Shown: positions 44,529 through 52,626 of the stretch, piece by piece
Numbering within the stretch: the first letter of the stretch is position 1
Layout: every line of letters begins with the position of its first letter
Assembly (NCBI GenBank): GCA_006969905.1
Contig: CP030887.1
Span: 1,401,001 to 1,465,000, forward strand
Direction of reading: 5' to 3'
DNA: 64,000 nt
Origin: Balneolaceae bacterium
Lineage (GTDB): Bacteria; Bacteroidota; Rhodothermia; Balneolales; Balneolaceae
Position numbers and translations under genes: made by a program
Notes under the pieces: generated by a model
What the model saw: only the letters and a program-made list of their open reading frames with translations
Database searches by the model: none
Told to the model about the DNA's origin: nothing

Positions 44529-45896
44529 ATGAGAAGAAGATTCAAAATAGGAGTAATTCAACGGGTTGCTTTACTATGTGCAAGTATTTTTTTATTCATC
44601 TACACATTTGAAAACACGCAGTACTACATTTTACTTGTGCTTTTGTGCGCTCTTTTTATCTATCAGGTATATAACCTTATATACTTTGTTGAATTTACAA
44701 ATCGCCTGTTGGAGCGCTTTTTCGAGGCAATAAGATATAACGATTTTTCTCAGAATTTTACTGCGGGACCGGGTAGTAAATCTTTCGAATCATTGGGAAA
44801 AGTCTTGGATGAAATCATCAGGAAATTTCAAAAAGAGAGAGCCAAAAGTGAAGAAAGTGTTCGTTATTTAGAAACAGTTGTACAGCACATTGCCGTAGGT
44901 CTTTTTTCCTTCAACCAAAAAGGTGAAATAGAGCTTTTAAATAAAGCGGCTAAAAAGCTTCTTAATATATCTGTTCTTAGAAATATTGAACAATTAAAGG
45001 AAATTAGTGAGTCTCTATATATCGTTGTAACAGAGTTAAAAAGTGGGAGCAGGACGCTTGCAAGCTGCACGGTTGACTCAAAAGAGCTAAAACTTGCAGT
45101 TTATGCCACAGAGTTTAGAATGAAAGATGATCTTTACAAGCTCATATCCCTTCAAAATATTTCTTCAGAATTGGATGAAAAAGAAATGGAAGCCTGGCAA
45201 AATCTTACCCAGGTGCTGGCACATGAAATGATGAACTCTATTACACCCATTGCTTCTCTTTCTGATACAGTAAACAAAATGCTATCGGATGAAATTTTCA
45301 ATTCAGAAAATAAACAAGAGATTCCTGATGATACTTTTGAAGACGTGAAAGAAGCTCTTAATACAATCAATAAAAGAAGTTTAGGGTTAATGAGATTTGT
45401 GGATTCATATCGAAATGTAACCCAAATCCCTACTCCTGTTTTTAAAATTTTAAAAGTTAAAGAAGTACTTGAACGGATTAAAAATTTAATGAAGGGAGAG
45501 GCCTCAATTATTAATGTAGAATTCGACGTAGATGTAACTCCGGCTTCCCTCGAAATTACTGCAGATGATCAGTTGCTGGAGCAGGCCCTTATTAATATTG
45601 TAAAGAACGCATTAAGAGCTGTTGGTAAAACTGAACACCCGGCCATAAAACTCAAGGGGGCTATTGATGATGCCGGGCATGCTTTTATCGATGTTGAAGA
45701 CAATGGACCGGGGATAAAACCCTCTGTTATAGACAAAATTTTTGTTCCGTTTTATACCACAAGTAAGCAAAACGGTAATGAAAGCGGCTCAGGGATTGGG
45801 TTGAGTTTATCAAGGCAGATAATGAGACTTCACTCAGGCACACTAACTGTTGTAAAAAGTGAAAAGGGAAGTACTGTTTTCCGTTTTCGGTTTTAG
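44529..45896 (+). CDS. NtrY-like sensor histidine kinase
   Basis: 455 residues, partner of the preceding response regulator. Two membrane helices near 12-28 and 32-52 leave almost no periplasmic loop, so sensing is probably within the membrane or cytoplasm rather than by a large external domain. A HAMP-like/coiled segment (about 55-110) and a PAS-like domain (about 112-215) follow. The H-box L-A-H-E-M-M-N-S-I-T-P carries His232. The ATPase domain has the N-box (L-I-N-I-V-K-N-A-L), G1 D-N-G-P-G-I and G2 G-S-G-I-G-L-S-L-S. The H-box M-M-N-S-I-T-P-I is of the NtrY/NtrB type. Membrane or envelope stress is a reasonable guess for the signal, but it is not shown. Confidence 0.93.
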   Translation: MRRRFKIGVIQRVALLCASIFLFIYTFENTQYYILLVLLCALFIYQVYNLIYFVEFTNRLLERFFEAIRYNDFSQNFTAGPGSKSFESLGKVLDEIIRKFQKERAKSEESVRYLETVVQHIAVGLFSFNQKGEIELLNKAAKKLLNISVLRNIEQLKEISESLYIVVTELKSGSRTLASCTVDSKELKLAVYATEFRMKDDLYKLISLQNISSELDEKEMEAWQNLTQVLAHEMMNSITPIASLSDTVNKMLSDEIFNSENKQEIPDDTFEDVKEALNTINKRSLGLMRFVDSYRNVTQIPTPVFKILKVKEVLERIKNLMKGEASIINVEFDVDVTPASLEITADDQLLEQALINIVKNALRAVGKTEHPAIKLKGAIDDAGHAFIDVEDNGPGIKPSVIDKIFVPFYTTSKQNGNESGSGIGLSLSRQIMRLHSGTLTVVKSEKGSTVFRFRF

Positions 45897-45931
45897 CAGG
45901 ACTATAAGTTTTCACCATTAAAAGGATATTA

Positions 45932-45965
45932 TTGGAAACAAAGGCGATAAAAAATCGTAGCTTTG
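45932..45965 (+). promoter_or_regulatory. possible Bacteroidetes-type promoter before the SpoIIE phosphatase gene
   Basis: TTGG (45932-45935) and TAGCTTTG (45958-45965) resemble the -33 TTTG and -7 TAnnTTTG elements of Bacteroidetes sigma factors, with a somewhat long 22-base spacer. The start codon is 36 bases further on. Confidence 0.3.
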
Positions 45966-46001
45966 TCCGTTATTAAAATCAGGGCTTACTTTTAAAACAG
46001 A

Positions 46002-48533
46002 GTGATAAATAAACAGTCGTACATACTTTTTCTACTGGGGGTTGCCGGGTTTGCTGCGTTTATTCTGCTTAGGCCTTATATCGATATAAACTCAAGTGGT
46101 GCTATAGAAGAAAGCAGGACCCAGGTAGAAGCTCGTATAGAACAAGTGGCCGGAATGCTGGGCTTCTCCACGGATAGCCTTGAAGTAACTAGTATTCGTC
46201 AGCAGCATACTTCGTATATGAGTTTACTCGAAGATACGCTGGGAGAGAAATATACCCCACAATACCTGAACGAAAATGGAATACACATCCAAAGTTGGTT
46301 TTCAATAATTGGAATAAAGGGTGGGGGAAACGGGATACTAACAGGGCCGAACGGATTGTTTAATAGTAATGGCCGCCTGGCAATACGTACTTCAAACCAG
46401 GGTAATATCATCCGGATCCAGGAAAGTGAAGATTTCCCGAATCCTACATTCATAAAAGGTGAATCTATTGAAGAGTTAGCTGCCCGTGTTACTGGAAGTA
46501 TACTGGGATATAATCTTGAAGAGTACAGATTAGTAGATATTGAGGATTCTTTATCCGCAGTAGATGAAGGACAGGTTTCAGGAGGAGTTTTAGAAGAGAC
46601 AGAAGAAGCGGAAACAGGGCTTGAATTTAACTGGAGGCGCATTTCCAGCAACACTTCTACTCCTGAATTTCTTACCCTCAATCTTGAGCATGTTGTTAAA
46701 GAATTTGGGGCACCTGGAAACTTCAGAACGGAGTTTGGTTATAAAATCAATTCTTTTTCAGCTAAAAATGAGTTTGAACCTTTTGTATTGCCTGATTTTA
46801 ACACAGGGAATAGTATAAGTGCATTAGCTATTATCTTTTTCGTCACCATTTTTGTGCTGACAATTCTGGCATTCATATTAGGTCTCACCAATATTTTCAA
46901 GGGTAAGGTAGAATGGAAAAGGGTACTATTCTTATTTGGTACAATAAGCCTGGGTATTTATGGTTGGCGGGCTCTTTTCTTTATGGATACATATGCACCT
47001 TTTTTCCAGGGGGCAGGAGTTTTTGGACTTAACCTGAATGCCATACTTCTAGGATTAGTAATCGGTTTATACCTGGCTATGGCCTATGTGGGATGGGAAG
47101 CCCTGGCACGTGCCCAAAAACACAATCAGATTGAAGTAATTGATGCCACTTGGCAACGAAAATTCTTTGTTCGGGAAACAGGCTCAGCATTAATTCACGG
47201 TTTTGCCCTGGGAGCTCTTGTAATCGGGCTTTTTGCAATCGGTGTTTATTTGGGAGGCAATTATTTTTTCCAGGCAGACAGCCAGTTTGGTTTTACCGAG
47301 CCCAGCATAAGTTTTAATCTGCTTACTCTTAATATGAGTGCCTGGACCATTACATGGCTAGTGGTGATCGTTCAAATAGCATTTGTTTATGCATTAATAC
47401 ATCAATGGGTCTCCAACAGGTGGCTGGCCTTCGCTTTATCCGTTATTTTCTGTGGGTTATTTATTGGTTCTCTTGGCAGGTTACATGCTACCAGTGGCTC
47501 CTTTTTTGAGGATTACCTGACATTTCTTTTGATTGCACTTGCAGTTATAGCAGCTTACAAAGAGTATGGTATTTTAACTGTGGCTACAGGGTGGTGGGTA
47601 TTTATTTCTGTATATACATTGCTTCCTTATTGGGGTTCAACAAGTATTCAGGTTGCCTATGTAGGATGGGTACAGGCATTCATAATTGCAGGACCGCTTA
47701 TCTATGGGTTTATTACATATAAGTTTGGTATACCGTTATCCGAAATTGGAAATTACATCCCTGAGTATGAAGAGCGTATTGCCCAACATTTACGGGTTGA
47801 AAGGGAGATCGAAATTGCAAGAGAAAGCCAATACAAACTCATGCCTGTTCAACCACCTAAAGGGGAAGGCTTTGATGTTTATGGCTTCTTTTTACCGTCC
47901 TTTGAAGTGGGAGGAGACTATTTCGATTACGTTTTATCTAAGAATAAGGATGGTACCGACAAAGCATTAACCATGGCAGTTGTTGATGTATCTGGTAAAG
48001 CCATGCGCGCAGCCATGCCGGCAATTTTTACCAGCGGGTTGTTGCTTTCCAGGATGAAAGAAGATGAGCCTGCTGAAATATTAACAGAAGTTTCAGAACC
48101 AATTTTTCAGAGGACGGATAAACGAACCTTTATTACGTGTGTAATTGCACGGTATGATTTGCAAACAAAGCAGTTTTCAGTAGCAAATGCGGGGCATTGT
48201 AAAGCCATTATAAAGAGAAATGGAAAAGCAGATTTCATCCAAACACCTGATCCAAGGTATCCATTGGGGCTGAAGCCTGTGGTACAATATCAATCACATG
48301 ATTTTAAACTTAAGAAGGGAGATTTAATCTTACTATATTCCGATGGATTGCCAGAAGCTGTAAATGAAAAAGGAGAGCGGTTTGGATTTGATGAAGTTCC
48401 TGCTTTATTGGAACGTATTGATACAGAAAACCTTTCTGCTAGTGAAGTAGCTCAGGAAATAAAAAGAACAGTCCAAAAATTCAGCAATTACCAGCTAGTG
48501 GACGATACAACTATTATCTGTTTAAAAGTCTGA
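46002..48533 (+). CDS. membrane-anchored SpoIIE/PP2C family serine/threonine phosphatase
   Basis: 843 residues with a GTG start. TM1 at about 5-24, an extracytoplasmic region of about 245 residues (25-270) of no family I recognise, then seven to nine membrane helices (first about 271-297, last about 553-575). A linker helix (about 588-612) leads to a C-terminal SpoIIE/RsbU-type PP2C domain (about 613-843). Metal-binding motifs are present: G-G-D-Y-F-D (637-642), V-V-D-V-S-G-K (660-666), L-Y-S-D-G, and the final V-D-D-T-T-I-I. Related phosphatases dephosphorylate anti-anti-sigma factors in partner-switching stress pathways. No such partner gene is nearby. The large sensory membrane half suggests it responds to an external or membrane signal. 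Confidence 0.9.
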   Translation: MINKQSYILFLLGVAGFAAFILLRPYIDINSSGAIEESRTQVEARIEQVAGMLGFSTDSLEVTSIRQQHTSYMSLLEDTLGEKYTPQYLNENGIHIQSWFSIIGIKGGGNGILTGPNGLFNSNGRLAIRTSNQGNIIRIQESEDFPNPTFIKGESIEELAARVTGSILGYNLEEYRLVDIEDSLSAVDEGQVSGGVLEETEEAETGLEFNWRRISSNTSTPEFLTLNLEHVVKEFGAPGNFRTEFGYKINSFSAKNEFEPFVLPDFNTGNSISALAIIFFVTIFVLTILAFILGLTNIFKGKVEWKRVLFLFGTISLGIYGWRALFFMDTYAPFFQGAGVFGLNLNAILLGLVIGLYLAMAYVGWEALARAQKHNQIEVIDATWQRKFFVRETGSALIHGFALGALVIGLFAIGVYLGGNYFFQADSQFGFTEPSISFNLLTLNMSAWTITWLVVIVQIAFVYALIHQWVSNRWLAFALSVIFCGLFIGSLGRLHATSGSFFEDYLTFLLIALAVIAAYKEYGILTVATGWWVFISVYTLLPYWGSTSIQVAYVGWVQAFIIAGPLIYGFITYKFGIPLSEIGNYIPEYEERIAQHLRVEREIEIARESQYKLMPVQPPKGEGFDVYGFFLPSFEVGGDYFDYVLSKNKDGTDKALTMAVVDVSGKAMRAAMPAIFTSGLLLSRMKEDEPAEILTEVSEPIFQRTDKRTFITCVIARYDLQTKQFSVANAGHCKAIIKRNGKADFIQTPDPRYPLGLKPVVQYQSHDFKLKKGDLILLYSDGLPEAVNEKGERFGFDEVPALLERIDTENLSASEVAQEIKRTVQKFSNYQLVDDTTIICLKV

Positions 48534-48553
48534 AATAAGTTCGCTTTTACACG

Positions 48554-48573
48554 CTGGCATAAAAAAATGCCAG
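48554..48573 (+). other. small hairpin between phosphatase gene and hflK
   Basis: A 7-bp perfect stem (CTGGCAT/ATGCCAG) with a loop of six A lies 20 bases after the phosphatase stop. No T-run follows, so it is not a typical intrinsic terminator. It could act as an mRNA processing or attenuation element before hflK. Confidence 0.4.
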
Positions 48574-48621
48574 GATGCGAAAGCAATTTTCAGATAAATA
48601 TTAAAAATACAAATTATAAAA

Positions 48622-49626
48622 ATGGCTCAAGAACCAAACTTCTCATTCAATGTTCCGCCAGAATTTGAGAAGATTACCAAAAATATCCGGCTTATTGTAG
48701 TTGGACTTATTGCGGTTGCAGCAGCTTTTTCTTCTTTCTTCACCGTAGAAACGGAAGAGGTTGGTGTTATTATGCGCTTTGGGAAGTATGTAGGTGAGGC
48801 AACTCCCGGATTGAATTTCAAAGTGCCTTTCATTGATGAAGTTGAATACGTTCCTGTTCAGCGACAGCTAAAGCAGGAATTTGGATACAGAACTACTTCT
48901 GCGGGAGTAAATTCCTCGTACCGAAAAGCAGGATATGGAGGAGAGTCTCTTATGTTAACAGGAGATTTAAACCTTGGTGATGTAGAGTGGGTGGTTCAGT
49001 ATCGAATCGACAATCCTTACAACTACTTATTTAAAGTTAGAAATGTTGATGAAACCTTGCGAGATGTATCCGAAGCTGCCATGAGGCAAACAGTCGGAGA
49101 TCGTACGGTTAACGAGGTGCTCACTGTAGGCAGAGCTGAGGTAGCCTCAGAAGTAGAAGTAATACTTCAGGCACTTAGCGATGAGTACGAAATGGGAATA
49201 AAAATAGAACAAGTAGTACTCCAGGATGCAAACCCGCCAGATCCGGTAAAGCCATCATTTAATGGAGTAAATGAAGCCCAGCAGCAACGGGAAACGCTTA
49301 TTAACCAGGCACGGGCAGACTACAACCGGGTAATTCCCCGGGCTGCTGGAGAAGCCCAGCAAACTATTCAGCAGGCTGAAGGATATGCCCTCAGCAGGGT
49401 AAACACAGCGGAAGGTGAAGTGTCACGATTTAATGATTTATACAATGAGTATATAAAAGCACCTGAAGTAACTAAACGAAGGATTTTCCTGGAAACTATG
49501 GAAGAGATACTCCCGAAAATGGGACAAAAAATAATTACGGACGAAAAAGGAAACAGTGTGATTCCTTTGCTTCAGCTTCAAATGGATGGAGCAAAACGTT
49601 CAACCAGTAACAACCAACAAAACTAG
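48622..49626 (+). CDS. hflK: HflK, SPFH/band 7 membrane protein (FtsH modulator)
   Basis: 334 residues. One N-terminal membrane helix (about 24-44) followed by a band 7/SPFH domain (V-G-V-I-M-R-F-G-K-Y-V near 53, then T-P-G-L-N-F-K-V-P-F), a long C-terminal helical region rich in A, E, Q and R, and a polar tail. HflK assembles with HflC into a large periplasm-facing cage around FtsH protease and modulates membrane-protein turnover. ftsH is not in the window. The leader is A-rich without a Shine-Dalgarno. The tail residues R-S-T-S-N-N-Q-Q-N precede a stop that overlaps the hflC ribosome site. Confidence 0.93.
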   Translation: MAQEPNFSFNVPPEFEKITKNIRLIVVGLIAVAAAFSSFFTVETEEVGVIMRFGKYVGEATPGLNFKVPFIDEVEYVPVQRQLKQEFGYRTTSAGVNSSYRKAGYGGESLMLTGDLNLGDVEWVVQYRIDNPYNYLFKVRNVDETLRDVSEAAMRQTVGDRTVNEVLTVGRAEVASEVEVILQALSDEYEMGIKIEQVVLQDANPPDPVKPSFNGVNEAQQQRETLINQARADYNRVIPRAAGEAQQTIQQAEGYALSRVNTAEGEVSRFNDLYNEYIKAPEVTKRRIFLETMEEILPKMGQKIITDEKGNSVIPLLQLQMDGAKRSTSNNQQN

Positions 49627-49637
49627 GAGGCAGTACA

Positions 49638-50585
49638 ATGAAAGAAATGAAAGGTATTGGTTTATTGATTGTGCTCGCCCTGGTGGGTTTTGTAGCAATG
49701 AATACTCTTTTTGTAGTAACAGAGCAGGAGCAGGTAATAATAACCCAGTTTGGAGATCCTAAGGGGGATGCTATTACAGAACCGGGTTTAAAGGCTAAGA
49801 TTCCATTCTTACAGAAAGCCAATTATTTCGAAAAGAGATATTTGGAGTGGGATGGGGATCCAAACCAGGTTCCAACTAAGGATAAGGTTTTCATTTTTGT
49901 GGATACTTATGCACGTTGGCAAATTACCGATCCGCTAAAGTATTTCGAGCGGCTTGGAAATGAAAGGGGTGCCCAATCCAGGTTGGATGATATTCTGGAT
50001 GGCGAAACCCGTAATGCAATAGCTTCACATGATTTGGTTGAACTAATCAGAAGCTCTAACCGAGAACCAACCCAGGAAGGTTTAATTTCTGATATTGTTA
50101 ATGACTCACTGCAAACCATCAGTGTAGGCAGGGATCAGATCCAGGAGCAAATTCAACGGCTTGCCAATGAGCGTACAGCTGATTTAGGTATCGTTGTTTT
50201 AGACTTCCGTTTCAAGAGGATTAATTATGCAGAAGAAGTTCGCCGAACAGTTTACGATCGTATGATTTCCGAGCGAAATAGGATTGCTGATAAGTTCAGG
50301 TCAGAAGGCCAGGGTGAATCTTCGAGAATAAATGGTGAGAAAGAACGGGAGCTTCTGAGGATTCAATCCGAAGCATTCCGACAGGCAGAAACTATTCGTG
50401 GTCGTGCAGATGCACAGGCTGCAGCTATATATAACGCTGCTTATAACAAGACGCGCCAGGCCCGCGAGTTGTACTCGTTTGTGAAGAGCATGGAAGCATA
50501 CGGCCGTACCATTGATTCAGAAACGTCATTAATTATCTCAACAGATAGCGAGTTCTATAAATACCTGAATTCAATTAACGAATAG
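49638..50585 (+). CDS. hflC: HflC, SPFH/band 7 membrane protein (FtsH modulator)
   Basis: 315 residues. An N-terminal membrane helix (about 5-24) is followed by the SPFH core: the N-terminal strand V-V-T-E-Q-E-Q-V-I-I-T-Q-F-G-D, then L-K-A-K-I-P-F, then D-T-Y-A-R-W-Q-I-T-D-P. The typical C-terminal stretch R-I-N-G-E-K-E-R-E-L-L-R-I-Q-S-E-A and A-D-A-Q-A-A-A-I-Y is present. A strong AGGAGG (49625-49630) seven bases before the ATG overlaps the hflK stop, one of the few clear Shine-Dalgarno sites in the window. A good terminator follows the stop codon. Confidence 0.94.
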   Translation: MKEMKGIGLLIVLALVGFVAMNTLFVVTEQEQVIITQFGDPKGDAITEPGLKAKIPFLQKANYFEKRYLEWDGDPNQVPTKDKVFIFVDTYARWQITDPLKYFERLGNERGAQSRLDDILDGETRNAIASHDLVELIRSSNREPTQEGLISDIVNDSLQTISVGRDQIQEQIQRLANERTADLGIVVLDFRFKRINYAEEVRRTVYDRMISERNRIADKFRSEGQGESSRINGEKERELLRIQSEAFRQAETIRGRADAQAAAIYNAAYNKTRQARELYSFVKSMEAYGRTIDSETSLIISTDSEFYKYLNSINE

Positions 50586-50607
50586 CAGATATCCTGAGAC
50601 TGCATTT

Positions 50608-50637
50608 AAAGCCCGGTTAATATGCCGGGCTTTTTTG
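50608..50637 (+). terminator. intrinsic terminator after hflC
   Basis: The 9-bp perfect stem AAAGCCCGG/CCGGGCTTT with an 8-base loop is followed by a T-rich tract, 23 bases after the hflC stop. Confidence 0.88.
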
Positions 50638-50666
50638 TTTTTATATGATTTCATCTGGTAATAGTT

Positions 50667-50696
50667 TTGCGAACATATCTTTGTTACTTTTATAAT
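50667..50696 (+). promoter_or_regulatory. promoter of the hybrid kinase gene
   Basis: TTGCGA (50667-50672), an 18-base spacer and TATAAT (50691-50696) form a sigma-70-like promoter ending about 25 bases before the start codon. An overlapping TATCTTTG (50676-50683) matches the Bacteroidetes -7 box, so which element is used is uncertain. Confidence 0.45.
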
Positions 50697-50721
50697 CCCG
50701 TGTGCAACGTACCTTTTGTGT

Positions 50722-52452
50722 GTGAAAAAAAAGAATCTATTTCCCAAAACAGATGAAAGAGTAAGAATTGAGTTTCGGTTATTCGAGATTACATTACTCA
50801 TCACTATAGGTGTACTTCTCTTCTGGTCTGTGTATGGTTTTTTTATTGGTTATACCCTGGCTATACAGGTTATGTACATTTCAGGCACTGTTCTTTATAC
50901 CTCATTTTATGTTGCTTACCGTTTAAAAGTATCATTCAATATATTGGCTACCCTTTACTATTTGTTGGGTTTTGCAATGCTCGCTTATAGTTGGTTGCCA
51001 TCAGGTGGTATAAGTGGTGCTATTATGCACATGTTTGTACTGCTCTATATTTCCGGCCTGCTTGTACTGCCCTTAAGGGCTTATCTTGTATTTATTGCTT
51101 CTTTAATCACCATGGTGATCGTATTTGTGACTATTGAAGTGAATGACCCTGATCTGGCGGCTATTTATGCTGATAAACTTTCTGAAGTTACTGACTTGTC
51201 TATCGCCAGCCTTATAATGCTTTCCGTAATCGGTCTGGCATTATTCATCTTTAAACGGGCTTATATCAGAGACAGGAACGAGTTAAATGAGCTAATTGAA
51301 GAGTTAGAGCATCAAAAAGAAAAAGCAGAAGCAGCAGACCATGCAAAAACTCAATTTCTTGCAACGATAAGCCATGAAATGAGAACACCGCTTAATGGCA
51401 TTGTAGGAATAGCTGACCTGCTTTCAGATACGGAATTAAAGCCTGCGCAGAAAGAACTTTTGAATAATCTATCCTATAGCAGCTCAATTCTACATAGCCT
51501 AATTAGTGATGTACTGGATTTAACGCTTATAGAAGATGGGAAGCTTATCCTGCATAATCATGAAATGAATATTAAGCGTGAGGTTAAGGAGATTGGGGAA
51601 ATACTCCGCCCAAAACTTCTCGACAAAAAAGAATCAGTCCGGCTTATAATTGAACACGATGTCAGTATTCCCGAAATACTTATCGGGGACGTAAATCGGA
51701 TACGGCAAGTGCTTATAAATCTGATGAATAATGCAATCAAATTCACGCAAAAAGGATTTGTAAGAATTACAAGTCAGGTAATGAACCAGACGGAAGAAGC
51801 ACTTCGGATACGCTTTGAGATAGAAGATTCCGGGATTGGTATCTCGGTAGAAAATCAAAGACAATTGTTTAATAAGTTTTTCAGGGCCAGCAGTAATTTA
51901 GAGGTTGAAGGAACCGGGCTTGGTTTATCTATTTCAAAAACCATTATCGAATTGATGGGAGGTGAAATCGGTTTTGCATCGGAAGAAGGAAAAGGATCTA
52001 AATTTTATTTTGAAATACCTCTCAGAAAAAGCTTAGTTGGTAGATTTAAGAATCCTTCGGATGGATTGATCGAGAACAGACTTGCCAAACTCAGGGTGCT
52101 TGTAGCTGAAGATGTAAAGGTGAATCAATTGGTTATCTCAAAAATGCTTAATAATATAGGTGTTCGTAAAATTGACCTTGCAGATAATGGAGTTGAAGTA
52201 GTAAAAAAAGCCTTGGAGGATGATTACGATTTTATTCTCATGGATATACAAATGCCTGAAAAAACGGGCATAGAGGCCGCCCAGGAAATACTAAAAGCCA
52301 AAGAAGGTGATCATTCACCTATAATTATTGCGGTAACAGCAAATGCCATGAAAGAAGATATTGAAGCTTGTAAAAAAGCCGGGATGAAAGACTTTATCAG
52401 CAAGCCATTTACTACAGAAATACTCAATAATATTTTTTCCAAGTATGTATAG
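50722..52452 (+). CDS. hybrid sensor histidine kinase / response regulator
   Basis: About 576 residues. Five or six membrane helices (about 20-180) form an integral sensory domain with no large external loop. A short coiled coil (about 183-208) leads to a HisKA domain with S-H-E-M-R-T-P-L-N-G (His218), then an ATPase domain with N-box (N-L-M-N-N-A-I-K-F-T), G1 D-S-G-I-G-I and G2 G-T-G-L-G-L-S-I-S. The C-terminal receiver has Asp508 (L-M-D-I-Q-M-P) and Lys in I-S-K-P-F. There is no Hpt or output domain, so the phosphate must pass to a separate protein. I prefer the GTG at 50722 (M-K-K-K-N-L-F); a TTG two codons upstream is possible. It appears to be a single-gene transcript. Confidence 0.92.
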   Translation: MKKKNLFPKTDERVRIEFRLFEITLLITIGVLLFWSVYGFFIGYTLAIQVMYISGTVLYTSFYVAYRLKVSFNILATLYYLLGFAMLAYSWLPSGGISGAIMHMFVLLYISGLLVLPLRAYLVFIASLITMVIVFVTIEVNDPDLAAIYADKLSEVTDLSIASLIMLSVIGLALFIFKRAYIRDRNELNELIEELEHQKEKAEAADHAKTQFLATISHEMRTPLNGIVGIADLLSDTELKPAQKELLNNLSYSSSILHSLISDVLDLTLIEDGKLILHNHEMNIKREVKEIGEILRPKLLDKKESVRLIIEHDVSIPEILIGDVNRIRQVLINLMNNAIKFTQKGFVRITSQVMNQTEEALRIRFEIEDSGIGISVENQRQLFNKFFRASSNLEVEGTGLGLSISKTIIELMGGEIGFASEEGKGSKFYFEIPLRKSLVGRFKNPSDGLIENRLAKLRVLVAEDVKVNQLVISKMLNNIGVRKIDLADNGVEVVKKALEDDYDFILMDIQMPEKTGIEAAQEILKAKEGDHSPIIIAVTANAMKEDIEACKKAGMKDFISKPFTTEILNNIFSKYV

Positions 52453-52626
52453 ATGTGTAGATTGAAAATCTATACTCAGTAATCAGAGAGGTGGTATTTA
52501 CTTTGAGCTTAATACAAAGATCTTTTGAGGCTGAATAATTTCTTTATTTGCTGTTGCAGAACTTTTTCAGGAAACTGAAGTAGGTAAAATATCCCTTCTT
52601 TTTAACACTCAAATTTACTGATAACT

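Noticed and set aside
46199..46681. 160-codon frame on the minus strand inside the SpoIIE phosphatase gene
   Set aside because: The sense frame is a continuous, motif-bearing protein; the antisense product is serine-rich with no recognisable domain.
52453..52500. Small hairpin after the hybrid kinase gene as a terminator
   Set aside because: The stem is about 6 bp of A/T pairs and no T-run follows, so support is too weak.
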